A stretch of 64,000 nucleotides of DNA from Climacteris rufus (taxonomy: Eukaryota > Chordata > Aves > Passeriformes > Climacteridae), in NCBI GenBank assembly GCA_013398175.1, contig VZRZ01000387.1, positions 299,284 through 363,283 on the forward strand, in the 5' to 3' direction. Below, piece by piece: positions 14,601 to 27,000 of this stretch. The position numbers and the translations under genes were made by a program. The notes under the pieces were generated by a model. That model saw nothing but the letters and a program-made list of their open reading frames with translations, was not told the origin of the DNA and did not search any database. Each line of letters starts with the position of its first letter. Position 1 is the first letter of the stretch.

Positions 14601-15559
14601 GAGAATGGCAGAGGTGGTTGCTGCCCTGCAGGTGGGAGCAGTTGGTTTGTCTTCCACCTTCCTGAAGACTTTCCTAGTAAACATTTGTAAGATATCTTAA
14701 ATATTACCATCACTGACTAGCATTGAAATTGCACTATAGCTGTGCTCATCACGTTCTGATACTGTGCAAAGCATAAAATAGGAAATTTGATTTTATTTTA
14801 TAGCATGCATACTCTCTGAAAGAGGTCAGTGCTCTTCAGTGGGGAGTTTCTTTTCTGCTGAACCTGGGCTGCTTTCTGTAGAGAATTTACTGTTACATTT
14901 AAGTACACAAAACACAAGAGAAGACGGCATATTTAGAGTCATTACAGCACTTGCTACTCCTCTTCCCCTCAGATCCCATTAAAGCTTTTGAACTCGGGGT
15001 GCCTGTTCCCTCTGTGGTAGCCTGGAGCCAAGTCCCTTGGGACAGGTGTTTTTCATTTCCTCCCCTTTGGAAAGCCTCAGCACTGCTGGGTGCACCTCCC
15101 TGTGGCCACTTGTTTCGTCTGGGGTATTTGTGAAGTGTATGATTGGATTCTAATTTTATGAATTTGAAAATTTACTTATGAATGTCAGGGATTGGAGATT
15201 CTGAATTTTGCTTCTTTTTCTAAAATGTTTACTAGAGTTTTCTTTATGTTGCAGATATTTTCAAGGGCTTTTACCTGTAATTATTTTCATTTTGATAACT
15301 AAATTACTAAAGTAATGGAAGCATGCCTGTGAAAGTAGTACTTAAGTAATACTTAAGTAATTCCAGTATTTGAAAATTGCATATTATTTCAGTGTTGTGT
15401 AATAGTTTGTGTTGATTTTGCTGCCATGTGCAGTGAGAATACTGAATTTGATGCTCTATGGGACATCCCAGTTCACTTTCTTCTATCTCCTTCTAGCCAG
15501 TTTCTTAATTAATATATCATCTTGCATACCTTGGAAATAAATAATTTTATAGTCACAAT

Positions 15560-15590
15560 CATAGTCATAAATTCGTAATTTATGACTATG
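15560..15590. repeat. Perfect 14-bp-stem hairpin
   Basis: CATAGTCATAAATT at 15560-15573, loop CGT, then its exact complement AATTTATGACTATG at 15577-15590. It lies 275 bp upstream of the first exon in the window. The stem is too short for a miRNA precursor. Function unknown. Confidence 0.85.
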
Positions 15591-15609
15591 GATATTGGCT
15601 ATTTCTCCC

Positions 15610-15639
15610 GGGTAACACTTATGTGTACCCCTTTAGGGG
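15610..15639. repeat. Two small adjoining hairpins
   Basis: GGGTAACAC (15610-15618) faces GTGTACCC (15623-15630) with one bulge. The overlapping CCCC-TTTA-GGGG (15628-15639) forms a second stem. The two share C residues, so they would be alternative rather than simultaneous folds. Confidence 0.55.
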
Positions 15640-15864
15640 ACTTTTTATACACAGTATCTTGTATGGGTACGTTTTGCTTCTACTGTTTTCTATATGACAG
15701 CTCATTGTTTTGACTGAATAATGCTTTGTCTGCTCTATTTAAACAGTCATATATTCAATCAGCATGTTAAACAAAAACATATTTATTCTTACTAGTCTCT
15801 GGGTATTTTTTTATATGAGAGAGTTCATACCAATAATGTAATCAATTAATATTCTCTCTTTCAG

Positions 15865-15993
15865 GCTTAACAGATGAAAAAGTGAAGGCGTATCTTTCTC
15901 TTCACCCCCAGGTACTGGATGAGTTTGTGTCAGAAAGTGTAAGTGCAGAAACTGTGGAAAAATGGCTAAAAAGGAAAAATAACAGACAAGAAG
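15865..15993 (+). CDS. PDE10A: PDE10A coding exon: N-terminal linker, first exon shared by the splice variants
   Basis: This 129-nt exon encodes LTDEKVKAYLSLHPQVLDEF, then VSESVSAETVEKWLKRKNN and ends RQE plus one base. The acceptor is a good pyrimidine tract ending TCAG; the donor AAG|GTAAGT is a perfect consensus. The first two bases (GC) complete a codon begun in the previous exon, probably Gly, so it enters and leaves with one base carried over. In known PDE10A variants the different first exons splice onto this segment, which precedes GAF-A and forms a helical N-terminal region. Mammalian PDE10A, as I remember it, has KSE where this protein has RQE at the exon end; the rest appears identical. 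No start codon belongs to this exon. Confidence 0.97.
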
Positions 15994-16688
15994 GTAAGTC
16001 CTTTTTATTTATGAATAATATTTAGCTTTGAACAGCTCAGTTGTTTTGGGATTTAAAAAGGAAACCTGGTTTAGGTATAACTTGACTGTTACAATTTTTA
16101 TGTTTAGGTTCTACCATTTTTTCAAAAGCAAAATAGGTTAAAAATTTTTTTTTGTTAATATTTTCAGCCTTTTGGTATTTCTATTTTGAAATATACTGGT
16201 ATTAATTTTGGAATTCAAGTTTACCCATTTTGAGTTTCAAATACCATTCCATCAACCTGTAATGTCTGTTTTGAGAAGATAACTTGATCTTCTTGGATCA
16301 GAAATTGATAAATTTTGAATTAAAATTATCCAGTATGTGCAGGATGTAATCCTCGGTAAATTACAGGATATACCGTCTCAAAATTTCCTTGCAACATGTA
16401 TTAAGTCAATTTTAGATAAGAGCATTGATATAGAGGTTATAAACCAGTGTGTTGAATTCTGGAGGCATTTCTTTTTGGTACCTTTAGGTAAAATACCTCA
16501 CTAAATAGATCCAGGAAAATTTCGTAGGTTGACAATAATCATAACTTTTGTAATGATCTTAAATTTTGTGGGATTGTGTGGAAACCCAGGATTCATGCAA
16601 TTCTAGCAATGATTTGGAATGTACCAGGTAAAATGCAAGGGAGGAAATTACCAAGAAGGCTAGGGAAGAAACACTGATTTTGATTTGC

Positions 16689-16720
16689 GTGTGAATTGCT
16701 TTGTGTGTGAATTGCTTTGT
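16689..16720. repeat. Exact 16-bp tandem duplication
   Basis: GTGTGAATTGCTTTGT occurs twice head to tail without mismatch, suggesting a recent slippage event. Confidence 0.9.
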
Positions 16721-17001
16721 GGCCGACTTCTAAGGTGCTTAGGGTTGAAGTTCTGGTGATGATTTTAATTTTAAATAGAGAGGCTGTTGTTGCTTCCTAG
16801 AAAATGGTGTTTTCTGAAGAATTACAGAAAACAAGATGAGGGTGGGCAATGGGCAGAAAAGGCTATATTGAGCCAGATTTTTGGTGGTGATGACTATATA
16901 TATCTCATACTAAGGTGGCAGTAAATTTTTGTTGGTTTAAAGAGATCACCTAGTGGAAGAATAGAAATATATAGCAATACACTATTTACTACTTTCTTTG
17001 T

Positions 17002-17055
17002 AGTTTGCAAACTACACTGCAGGACTGCAGTTTACAAACTACAGCACTGCAGGAT
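17002..17055. repeat. Imperfect 27-bp tandem duplication with a palindromic core
   Basis: AGTTTGCAAACTACA (17002) and AGTTTACAAACTACA (17029) each head a unit that ends in CTGCAGGA-like sequence. The first copy contains TAGTTTGCAAACTA, a perfect 14-bp palindrome at 17001-17014. Confidence 0.75.
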
Positions 17056-18445
17056 GCCTATTGTTATAATCCACAAAAGCAATCAGAAAACCAGTTTTAT
17101 GAATCAATGGAATATGACAATGCTTTTTTGTATACAGAAGATAAAAAATACTTTTGTCTTAGCAGAAACTTATGCTACTTATTTTATGAGGTATGCTCAT
17201 TTAAAAATAATGATTTTGTCTAAGGTGGTTGAAATCACTGTAAGAAATCATTGTTTGAAACACAGTTTATAGTCTGGGACAAGGATCTTGATGCTAAAAC
17301 CAAATGAATGCTTTGGATAATTTTCAACTTCAAGAATCTTATTTTTCTAAGTGGAATTTATTACCAGTTGCTCAAAGTTTCTGATTTTTTGATGGGAGGA
17401 AAGAGGGACAGGCTGTAAACCGAAGATACATTTCTGTGGAAGTTCTCATGAGACATTTTGAAGCAACTGCAAAAGCAAAGTACCTGCTGGCCATTGTCCT
17501 AGCAAAGATTTATCATGAACAGCTACAACATTTTTCTGTGTTTTTTCTTAAACTTTAAAACTTCTATATTATGGCTAATTCTCCCCAAACTTGTATTAAA
17601 AGTTCCAAGCAGTAGTTATGCTACCATTATCATTCATCTTTATGTCTATTGTCACCCAACAGGTCTTTCTGCGTTCCCTGCTGCTTCCCTTTCGCTGGCA
17701 GTGATCTTTAAGGTGGCCATATTTATTACTCTAAAGGCAGTCATGGAGATGTGGCTTCTTTAGTGTAGGATTTTAGATGAAAATAAGCAGAACCAGATTT
17801 AAAATTACGCTTGCCAAGTCAAAAAGATTAATTTGAATGAATTTTGTTTGTAGAATGAAACAGACATTGATGAGCCTTGTCTGTGATTTTTTTCTAGAAA
17901 GATAAAGTCTGTAGTCATATAAAATCTTTCTGATAAAAAAATATTCCAATTTGTCAGAATGCAACATTTTTAGGAAAGAAATTTGCTAGATGATTGTAGT
18001 GATTTAGCCCTGGCCAACAGCCAAGGCCCCACTAAGTACTGCTCTTTTCCCCCTTCTGAATAGAACTGTGTTACTAAACCATGATAAGAAATGCTGGCAG
18101 AGGAGCAAAATCAGGCTGAGACAAGGTCAGTGCTTCCAAGTGATAAAGTGAATTTATTACAGAGTCAAAGGAGCAAGCAAAAACAAAGGAACATCTCCTA
18201 AACATTCTTCCTCTGCCATCCTCCCATCCCCCCTCCCCCAAAAGCCTCACAGCCCTCTCTCTTCTCCCAGATTGTAAGGGGAACCCAGGGAGGGTTTTTT
18301 TTTCTCTAATTAGTTTAGTCCTTAGATACTCAGGTGTTTCCTCTTCTTAGCAATTATACCTGGAGGGGTCTTTCTCTCTCTCTCCTTTGGCACCGTGGCA
18401 CGGTTTGCAGAAGTTGGCACGCAGCCCGCCCGAAACTGCCGCCGC

Positions 18446-18844
18446 NNNNNNNNNNNNNNNNNNNNNNNNNNNNNNNNNNNNNNNNNNNNNNNNNNNNNNN
18501 NNNNNNNNNNNNNNNNNNNNNNNNNNNNNNNNNNNNNNNNNNNNNNNNNNNNNNNNNNNNNNNNNNNNNNNNNNNNNNNNNNNNNNNNNNNNNNNNNNNN
18601 NNNNNNNNNNNNNNNNNNNNNNNNNNNNNNNNNNNNNNNNNNNNNNNNNNNNNNNNNNNNNNNNNNNNNNNNNNNNNNNNNNNNNNNNNNNNNNNNNNNN
18701 NNNNNNNNNNNNNNNNNNNNNNNNNNNNNNNNNNNNNNNNNNNNNNNNNNNNNNNNNNNNNNNNNNNNNNNNNNNNNNNNNNNNNNNNNNNNNNNNNNNN
18801 NNNNNNNNNNNNNNNNNNNNNNNNNNNNNNNNNNNNNNNNNNNN
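18446..18844. other. Assembly gap (399 N)
   Basis: Undetermined bases inside the antisense LTR candidate. The left flank ends in CpG-rich sequence (GCCCGCCCGAAACTGCCGCC), a typical cause of sequencing dropout in bird genomes. The true length is unknown. Confidence 0.99.
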
Positions 18845-19083
18845 CCTTCATATCTGATGGTTCAGTTGTTCTTCTTAGTTGTTTGCTATACTCCCTCTCC
18901 TCCGCCTAACCTACTCCTACGTGACTACATGGCTACATGGCGTGCGCCTGCGTGCTACAGAGATTGATTTGTAAATATATTGTCACAGAGGCGTTTCTGT
19001 CCTTCCTAATTGGCCCAACTGTGGAAAACAGCACATCAGTCTCCCAGGAGCCATCAGAGATAGGCCCTGACCAGACAGCAGTT

Positions 19084-19101
19084 GGAGCTTCTGGAAGCTC
19101 C
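19084..19101. repeat. Perfect 8-bp inverted repeat inside the LTR
   Basis: GGAGCTTC, a two-base spacer TG, then GAAGCTCC. An 11-bp direct repeat CAGGAGCCATC flanks it at 19045-19055 and 19105-19115. In the U3-like half of the LTR such arrangements are often protein-binding sites; that role is inferred. Confidence 0.7.
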
Positions 19102-20937
19102 TTACAGGAGCCATCTTTTGGCCTCTACCACACCCAAAAAGCTAGACCTTACAAACTTATCAAACCATCACAATGCTTTACTCAGTTCATGGTATGCATG
19201 TAAAAATTCTACTGCCTGAGTTACGGTGGTGGTGAAAAATGAGGAGAGGATGGAATTGATTCTCTTGGTGTCAGCACAGATCTGTGGTGACTTGAAGTGA
19301 CTGTGTAGCCTAAGTCACTCCACATCAGTAGGGGTATAATTTTCCCTCTATCCCTTTTGCTTTAGTCTAGTCTACTTTATGAATGCTTACATCATGTAGT
19401 GTGATACAGACAGAAAAGTAAGCTTTGTTTTTATTAGAAAGTTGCCAGGCAGGCAAAATGCTGTTTTGAGGTCTCTGGCTTAGTGTCTGTACTCTTACAC
19501 GTTGGTGACGCAGAACAGTCATTAACCTATATGCAGAAATTGTGTCCTGCCTGATTTACAGACATCCAGCTGTGTGTACTCTTCAGCCAGAAGTCAATGG
19601 GCCTGCAGCCAGGGCAGTTTATCTGAATTTCATTAGCATGAACATGAACTGAAATGTCTGATTTGGACTTAAATGAACCAAAATTTATCTGTGACTGAGA
19701 TTTGCTGAATTAATTGCTTTAGATGGATTTTACTTCTTTTTAAAACCTAAATTATTAAAAAGGGAGGAAATCAGTAAATGCTGCAATGTTTAAGGTATAA
19801 CTATATTCCAGAATAAAGAGTTGTGTCCTCAGTGTGCATGTGTTAAATCTTGTACCTATCATGGTAAATGTTAGGTTGAAAGTCTCTCATGACAGGTTGA
19901 TGGAGATGGTGTTCTACCTGGGATTATAGGATTATAGGACATTGTTTTCTTTAACATTTTTTTTTCCTTTTTCCTGCTATATTGGAGAAAACCTGCAAAG
20001 GTAGCACTGGGAAGGAAAGCTGCTTGTGCTGATATTTGGAAATTCACTGCAACTTTTTGAACTCTAGTGATTATCTACCAATAAATTGCATGTTCAAAAC
20101 ATACCCAGGACTTTTATTTTTGCACACAGCATTTCCGAACAACTCTGTGTAATAAACAAACACTCAAGTTTTAAATTTTCCCTATCCAGATCATGGCTGG
20201 GTTAATCTGCCAGAAGATCTTTTCTTTTTCAGATGCCTAAATATAATACTCAGAGAACTCACAAGACTTCTTCCATTGTCCTCTTCAAGCAAAAAGTGGC
20301 AGATTATTGTAGCCAGAGCCATAATAAGCTTTGGGCTCTTCTGCTGGTTAGATCCTCATCTTCCAACAAATTTCTCAGAAAAATGTTTATGAATTCCAAA
20401 CTTAATTATATTATTTGAAGCTTCACTGCCACAACAATAAGAAGCTAAGCACATTGATTATAAGCCAGATGTGCATCTTTTACACTGTTGATACTGTATT
20501 TCATAGTTATCTTTCCTAATCTTTTTAATGACCGTTTTTAGTAAGAAGGGACAAACTGTACTGACACACAACTTCTACATGGAAAGCTGCCTATATCACT
20601 TAGCAATGTTACCACTTCCCATGGCCTTCATGTTCATCACAGTGCATAATCATGTGCTTAATTACTGCTGAATCTGGATACATTACAGCTTTATACAATA
20701 TTTTTTTCCAGCAATATTTTCCAAAACCATGTAAAGCTATCTATAGTGGGACTTGAAGGTGCTTTCCTACCATACGAATGCTGTTGTTAAGTAATTCATA
20801 AATACAATTCAAAAAAAAAGGAAAACAGTACATTCGGTACACAATATGACACTGATTATACTCAGAAGTTCTTGTCTATTAATTGCAGTGGACTTACTGC
20901 ATTTCCAGGAACCTGAAATGTCATAATTGACCTGTTT

Positions 20938-20954
20938 AAAAAAAAAAAAAAAAG
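20938..20954. repeat. A17 homopolymer
   Basis: Seventeen A in a row, with no recognisable retroposed sequence before it. Confidence 0.9.
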
Positions 20955-21025
20955 GAGACTAGAAAATAGTTGTTTCATATAGCTTTAGTATGATATTGCT
21001 TTAATGCTTATTGAGGTTGTATAAC

Positions 21026-21054
21026 CTTGTGATATCTGAAAAAGATATCACAAG
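21026..21054. repeat. Perfect 12-bp-stem hairpin
   Basis: CTTGTGATATCT at 21026-21037, loop GAAAA, then AGATATCACAAG at 21043-21054, an exact complement. It lies in otherwise plain intron. Function unknown. Confidence 0.85.
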
Positions 21055-24000
21055 ATTTGTCCCAGGCTTTGAAAAACAATAAAATGAATTGTCTTAGTGT
21101 AAGCCCAAGATGTTGCCATCTTAGTATTAATATTGACATTTACAGACTCCATAATATAATACTTTGCTGTAACCTGCTGTACATTCAAGGAAGAAAAACA
21201 TATATTATGTAATGTTATAAAAATATTTAGCATTTTCTGATCTTTCCTTACGTGAGTTGTTTAAACAGAAACATGAAATGACTTTTTTAGTAATTCTAGA
21301 TATATTAGTTTTTCTGGACTGATTCTTCCTGTTATACTCTCCTGTATCCATTGGTTTCCTGTCAGTGTTAAATAATTGCTATTTGATAGCTATATCGTGG
21401 CTAATATGTTATGATGCAAATGATTAAATGAGTGTATTTAGTTGTTTCAGTTAAAGGATATTTGTGAACATTAAAAGTACTTTTTTATTTATCATTACAC
21501 AATAAATTCATTGCTGCTTTTATGTAATTACTGTTCATAATTAGTAATTTAAAGTCATGATTTTCTCGTAGTGTATCTCATTCCTGTGAAGAACTGTGTG
21601 TCAGTTCAGAATTCAGATTAAGCCCTGATTCTGTCCTTTTTTTTTAGCTCAGCCATTTCACTTTTCCCCGTTTTCCCCTTCCTTTCTACTATGTGCCCTG
21701 AAAGTGGACAAAGATGATGGTCAGATTTGGATGCTTTAAGTTTGGCAGAGGACTAGAAGCAGTCATATCTGAATATTTTCCTTCCAATAATTTGAACAAT
21801 CACTGTAACTTTCTTTTTCTGACTTTATAGTCTGTGTTGAGCTGAAGGTTTAGGTGACTGAAATTGTTCTGGTGCCTGAGCTAGTTTGTTTAAGCCTGAT
21901 CCACTTTATGGTCTTTAGACACAGAATCCCAGAAGCCTTTTTCTTTCCTCCCACCTCCCCACTCCCCCCCTTCTACTTTTTTTTTCTTTACTGGAGAAAG
22001 AACTTCTGTGGGAAGAGACTTTGTTATACTCAAACTTTGAGATTATATATATGTAGAGAGAATTTGTTTACTAGTCCTTTCAGACTAATACTAAAAGAAA
22101 AATTGTACTAGGTTGTATCATTGACACATGAAAAAGAAAAGTTCTGTACTGAAAATTGCTTAATTTTCCGGTGCTGCAGTTTCAGGTTTTAAGATATTAG
22201 CATAATGGGCTTTAAAGTTGGCTGCAGTCCTGTAAGAGACAGAGTAGTGCATTTTTGAGAGATGTTGATGTGTGGCTCTATTTAGCGAGCAAATCTAAAC
22301 TCAGGTTTTTATTGTTAAGGAATACCAAAGTGCATATTTCTACATTAGATTATAGTTATTCCATTATTTATTCTTTTAATTAGGTTATTTGTTCCTGCTT
22401 TTAAAAGATGTGTGTAGGGGAACGTTATTTGCACTTTGTCTAAGGTTGTTAAATATGTGAAAGGATGGCTAACATGCATTTCCATAAGCAGGAATAGAGT
22501 ATATAAGAAATGCATAGAGGCGGGATATGTGTCAGTATGTGTATGCTAAGTATGTCATTTTGCGGCCAGAATTAAAAAGAAATAAATGGAGCCTCTTCTT
22601 GATTTGTTAGTTTTTGAGGACTCTGCATTTTCACACTGACTAAGCAAACATACCTGTTCTGTAGTGCAGGGTAGTAGCTGTAGAACTGTAGATGAAGGAT
22701 ACTTGGAATCTGGAGACTGTCACTGCTGTGATACTCCACAGTTTGTTGCAATTCTGACTTCTCCCCAGCCTAGGCAAGAGGAACTGATATGGCAACATGT
22801 TAATGATCTCCTTGATTTATAATTAGGCTGTCTTAATATTTCATTGATGCTGCAGACATGCTGTTTTATTCTGATGCATTCCTGCTGTGCTTATGTTTGT
22901 AACATCCAAGCAGGCAACAAATACTTGCCAAAAATCAAGAGTAATTGTGGGAATTATTTGGCAGTGTGTGACTTTGCACCATTGACACCATAGTAGTAGC
23001 TCTTAATGCTTCTTATTACCAAACCCCACTATTGACATATTTTGATGCCTTTACTGGATTTTTTTTTTATTATTTTTCTCAAAATAAGACAGAAAGGATG
23101 TATCCTCCAATTCCAACTGGAATAATTGCTTGCCCTGTTCTTACTCTTCACTCAGCATCTGCTAATGGCCAGTTAGATACAAGATGTTGGTCTAGGTAGT
23201 CTTGTGAATCTGAACCAAGATAACTCATTATACCAATGGGTGCTGCTTTTCTGGGATTATATCCAGACTGGTAAAACTTGTCTCTATTGTGAATGTTTTT
23301 TTCAGAAAAGTTGCAATAATATCTGGGGGTTTGACTACATAGACCCTGTTTCTCTGTGTATGGCATAGTCCTCGCTTCCACAGACTTTTGTATGGAGTAG
23401 TTTGCACATTGCCATTTTTTATGTGACTGGAGAGTTTATGTTAGTATATCAATATTTCAGAGGCAGACAGCTGAAGTGAAGGCACTTCTCAATTCTATGG
23501 CGGAGCTCTACACAGGAATACTCTTTTGGTCCAGATAATGAAAATGGCATACATCTGTCAGAGGTACAGAAGAGTTTTGGAGCAGATTTCTGGGGAGACT
23601 GTTGTGTTGTGCTATTGCTTTTAAATTTGTCTTATTGCTGCATCATTTTTTGAAAGACTTGGTATAATTGTCCGAGGTGAAATGGTTTCTTTCCTGTGTG
23701 ACCAGTTCAATGGGTTTTATTTATTGTTTTCTCTTAGTTAATCATAGGAGAATCAGCTTAGAAGTGGGCTCATTTTGGCTTTGAAACTATTGAGAAGGAG
23801 TTAGTGAGCAAGTTTCTCCCTGTTTTGTCAGTCTGTTCCTTCAGACAGAAAAGGTTAATGGAAAGTACATATAGGTTAGATAGATCAGGATTTTTTTAAT
23901 GTACTGATAGTATAGAAATACTGAACAGTGGCTGCTTGGTAGATAATAGTGAGGTCTTAAATGGTGATGAAGTTTTTTTTCAGCATGTGTCTTCATGTTG

Positions 24001-27000
24001 AAGCAGTTACTGATTTTATTCTTTGTTATTTGAATAGCTGTCACTAGAAAACTCCAAACAATGCTGAAAAGAGCCTGGTACACTGTTTTCTCCTAATTTG
24101 CTGAAAAGTGTGAGAGTTTATTGTCTGATTGTTTGAGAGGGTTTTTTGAGTGGGTCAGGTGAAGGAGGTGGTTTTTCTGTTTTTCTGGAGTTCTGCATAT
24201 TTAAAATTGTTTAAATGGTCAGAGATTTGCAGAGGGTAATCCTTTAATGATGAGATGTTTGGCCTTAGGAAGTAGACGTCACTGCTTGGTCTGAGTTTCC
24301 TCTTGAACTAATTATGTTAATCACATTATATCCAGAGCAATTATTCTCAACACGTACTTAAACTAATGTTTGTTGTGTCTTTGTTAGGCTTGAATTAGGA
24401 GTGTTTATGTTTTCTCTGTCTACTCGAAAATATTGCTTCTTCTTACTTACAAGCCTTGTTTCACAGAATCTTTTTCTGCCAGTACTGCTAGCTATATTAG
24501 AGAATAACAGACTTTGATTTTTGTAATTTCTCAATCTTTCAGTAAATTAAGACATGGAGCTTCTTTTAGTATCATACCGAGAGATAGGTTTTCCAGGTTT
24601 CTTACTGTTTCTCTTTGGTTTGCATTTTGAACAGTTCCGGATTATCAGTATCTTCTGAAAAGAGCGGGCAATATGAGAGAGAGAGTATTGCAATAATGGG
24701 TTCATTAGTGTTGTATGTGATACAAAACCCTTTCCCTCCTGTGTGAGACAGTATTCCTGAATGTTGTCTGGTCCTGCAGCTCTTTGTTTTCAGATTGTTT
24801 CTCGCCTGTACATGGGTCTTTGTTTTCAGAGTAAAAAATCAAGCAAGCAAAAGAAAAAAAATTCTCCCACTGTTTGGTGGAGAAGCTCCATTCTGATGAT
24901 ATATGTGGAGACTGTATACCCACGTAGCCAACACTTTTTAGTAATGATTAATTATGTCAGTGTCAGCTAACCTGTTTTACCTGCATTGAAATGGAGTAGA
25001 AACATTCCCATAGTCTGTAAGCTGAGAAAGCAATAAATAACAAGGGAATAGTCATTAACTTTTATGGGACAGTAGCTTTTTCATCCAACTGTAGAAGTAT
25101 TAACTTGATTAATGTCGGCTAGACAAGGTCTGTAATCAAAGATTGACCAATAAGAATAAAATAACAAAATGTAAAACACCTATAGATGTTAGCATTGCTT
25201 GTTCTGTCCATTGAATGACACTTGCATCTTTGGGGAAAAGAAAGTATGCAGTCACACAGTATAATAGTCTGTTACACTACATATGCACAAAGAAAGGATA
25301 TCTATTCGTGGATGTTCTGTGTGTGAGTAGTGAAAACTCAGTTCAGCAAAGCTCTCAATGCCTTATCCATATATAATATGTGTGTAAAAACTCTGCCAAC
25401 TCTCTTGTATCACAGGAAGTGCAGGAAGCCCTGGGGAGTAATGAAAATTCATTTTTTACTGTGAAGATGGCTAGTTGGATATAAATCTTAATGCCATACT
25501 CTAAATGGATGATTTTATGTTTTTCTGTGTAAAAGCAATTAATGATATTTGTCTTAACCTCATATTGGCTATTAGTGAAGGTTTTCAGAAGAAATTTTAT
25601 TTCTGAAACTGCTCTGTCATCTTAAGACTTTGAAATAAAATTGTAAACACAGAACAGTAAAGCACTGACATAGTATGGGCTTAATGAAGAATAAAAATTT
25701 TCAGTGTGTTGTCCTGTAGTGATTCAGCTAATCACAATGGTAATTTAATTACTTTATCCTTTAAAATATCTAAGATTAAATAGAATTTTAGGGTAGTTGT
25801 TCTGTGTTTGTCTATCAGATCAGATTTAGTGCAGCTCATTTAAAGCATATATTTTTAATGGTCAGGCATAGATACTCCCTTTATTTGTCCTAGTGGTCAC
25901 TGGTAGATCAAGTGTTTTGTCCAAAAATTACTCCCTCATACAGGACATGGTGAAATAAATCCTGGCAATTAACTTTCAATTGGACTACAATAAATTGCTT
26001 TTGTTTTGTTTTGGGTTTTTTTTTTGCATGTCTTATGAATGAATGTTAAATTATATTCCCACTTCATTCAGCAAGAAGAAGGCCTAAGCATGACTTCATT
26101 CCCATTGATTTACTTCTATAGACTCCCTAATTATTTCCTCAGGGGATGATGCCTGTTTAAATATGTTGTAGAAGGGATACATGTACTGCACATAAATGAA
26201 TACTGTTACCTCTGCCTCTGTTACCTCTACCTACACTTTTGTCTATGTGAGGGAAGATTCATGTTGAAAATACTATTCAAAAACTTTGAAGGTGTTATTA
26301 AGCACCTAGAGAGAAATTATTTGGCTCAAAACATGTACTCAAGGTTTAGACAAAAAAAAAATCCCCAACAACGAATAAACCCACAAACTTTGAGGTGAAC
26401 CTTTTTCAATTATCTTCAAAGATACAGATATTGGAAAAAAAGTCCAGGCATTGGATAAAAAGTCTTCCTATGGATTACTAAGTTGCTAAGAAGTTGGAAG
26501 TAAAGTATGGGAATTCCTAGACAATTTTCACTACAGAGGACTTTAGTATTCTGAGAGGGATTTTTATTTTCATAAGCTCTCTGTAAAAATGGATGCATAC
26601 TAGGATGATAAAATCTCAGATGTACTGAAAATTAAACCCAGATTATAGAAACTCAAAAGAATCTCATAAAGTGTCAGATAAAAATAATTTTTGACTGATC
26701 TTTGCCTCTGAGGCCTAGTTGCCTGGCATATCACATCTACAAGGCTAAGCTGCTTTTCCTTCCATCCCAAATATGATGCTGCATCCAAACTACCGTCTGG
26801 AATAGACCTGGGCAGGTGTTAATCCCCTCATCTAATCCCAAATATTGTTTTGCAAAAGAGAAAATTGGTAAGATCTAACCCACACTGTGGGTACAAAGTT
26901 AATCAGGTACCGATGATGATCAAGCCCAGTTTACAGTTCTAATTCCTCCATTACTTTAAGCCTAGCCTGAGTTAGCTGTTGCACTGCAAGGAGGGATGCT

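Larger units (their letters stand above)
1..15864 (+). other. PDE10A: PDE10A intron, 3' part, upstream of the exon at 15865
   Basis: About 15.9 kb of AT-rich intron. It holds two CR1 fragments (3100-3645 and 5290-5600), a CRE-centred foldback (3841-3939), low-complexity T/G DNA (935-1003) and a pair of hairpins (15560-15639). The scattered ORFs of 60-140 codons are short, lack homology that I recognise and are not bounded by convincing splice sites. I looked for a PDE10A first exon that would splice with one base carried onto GC-TTA-ACA and saw no candidate. Stretches 1-3090, 5610-15550 and the pieces between the named repeats hold nothing else that I can assign. Confidence 0.85.
17995..19172 (-). 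mobile_element. Solo-LTR candidate, antisense, interrupted by an assembly gap
   Basis: The + strand edge TGTAGTGATTT and the far edge AAACCATCACA form TG...CA ends with similar inverted termini. Flanks ATGAT (17990-17994) and ATGCT (19173-19177) could be a 5-bp target duplication with one mismatch. On the minus strand a TATA-like stretch lies at about 18971-18985 and a polyadenylation signal AATAAA at 18153-18158, the correct order for an LTR transcribed leftward. The 18005-18040 segment resembles avian ERV LTR ends. GC-rich sequence borders the gap at 18446. It carries no coding capacity, and the ORFs spanning it are artefacts of the N run. ERVL-like is a guess from the 5-bp duplication. Confidence 0.65.

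Noticed and set aside
18334..18967. Long ORFs on both strands across the large gap
   Set aside because: Most residues are unknown because the frame passes through 399 N; the sequence is LTR-like and not coding.
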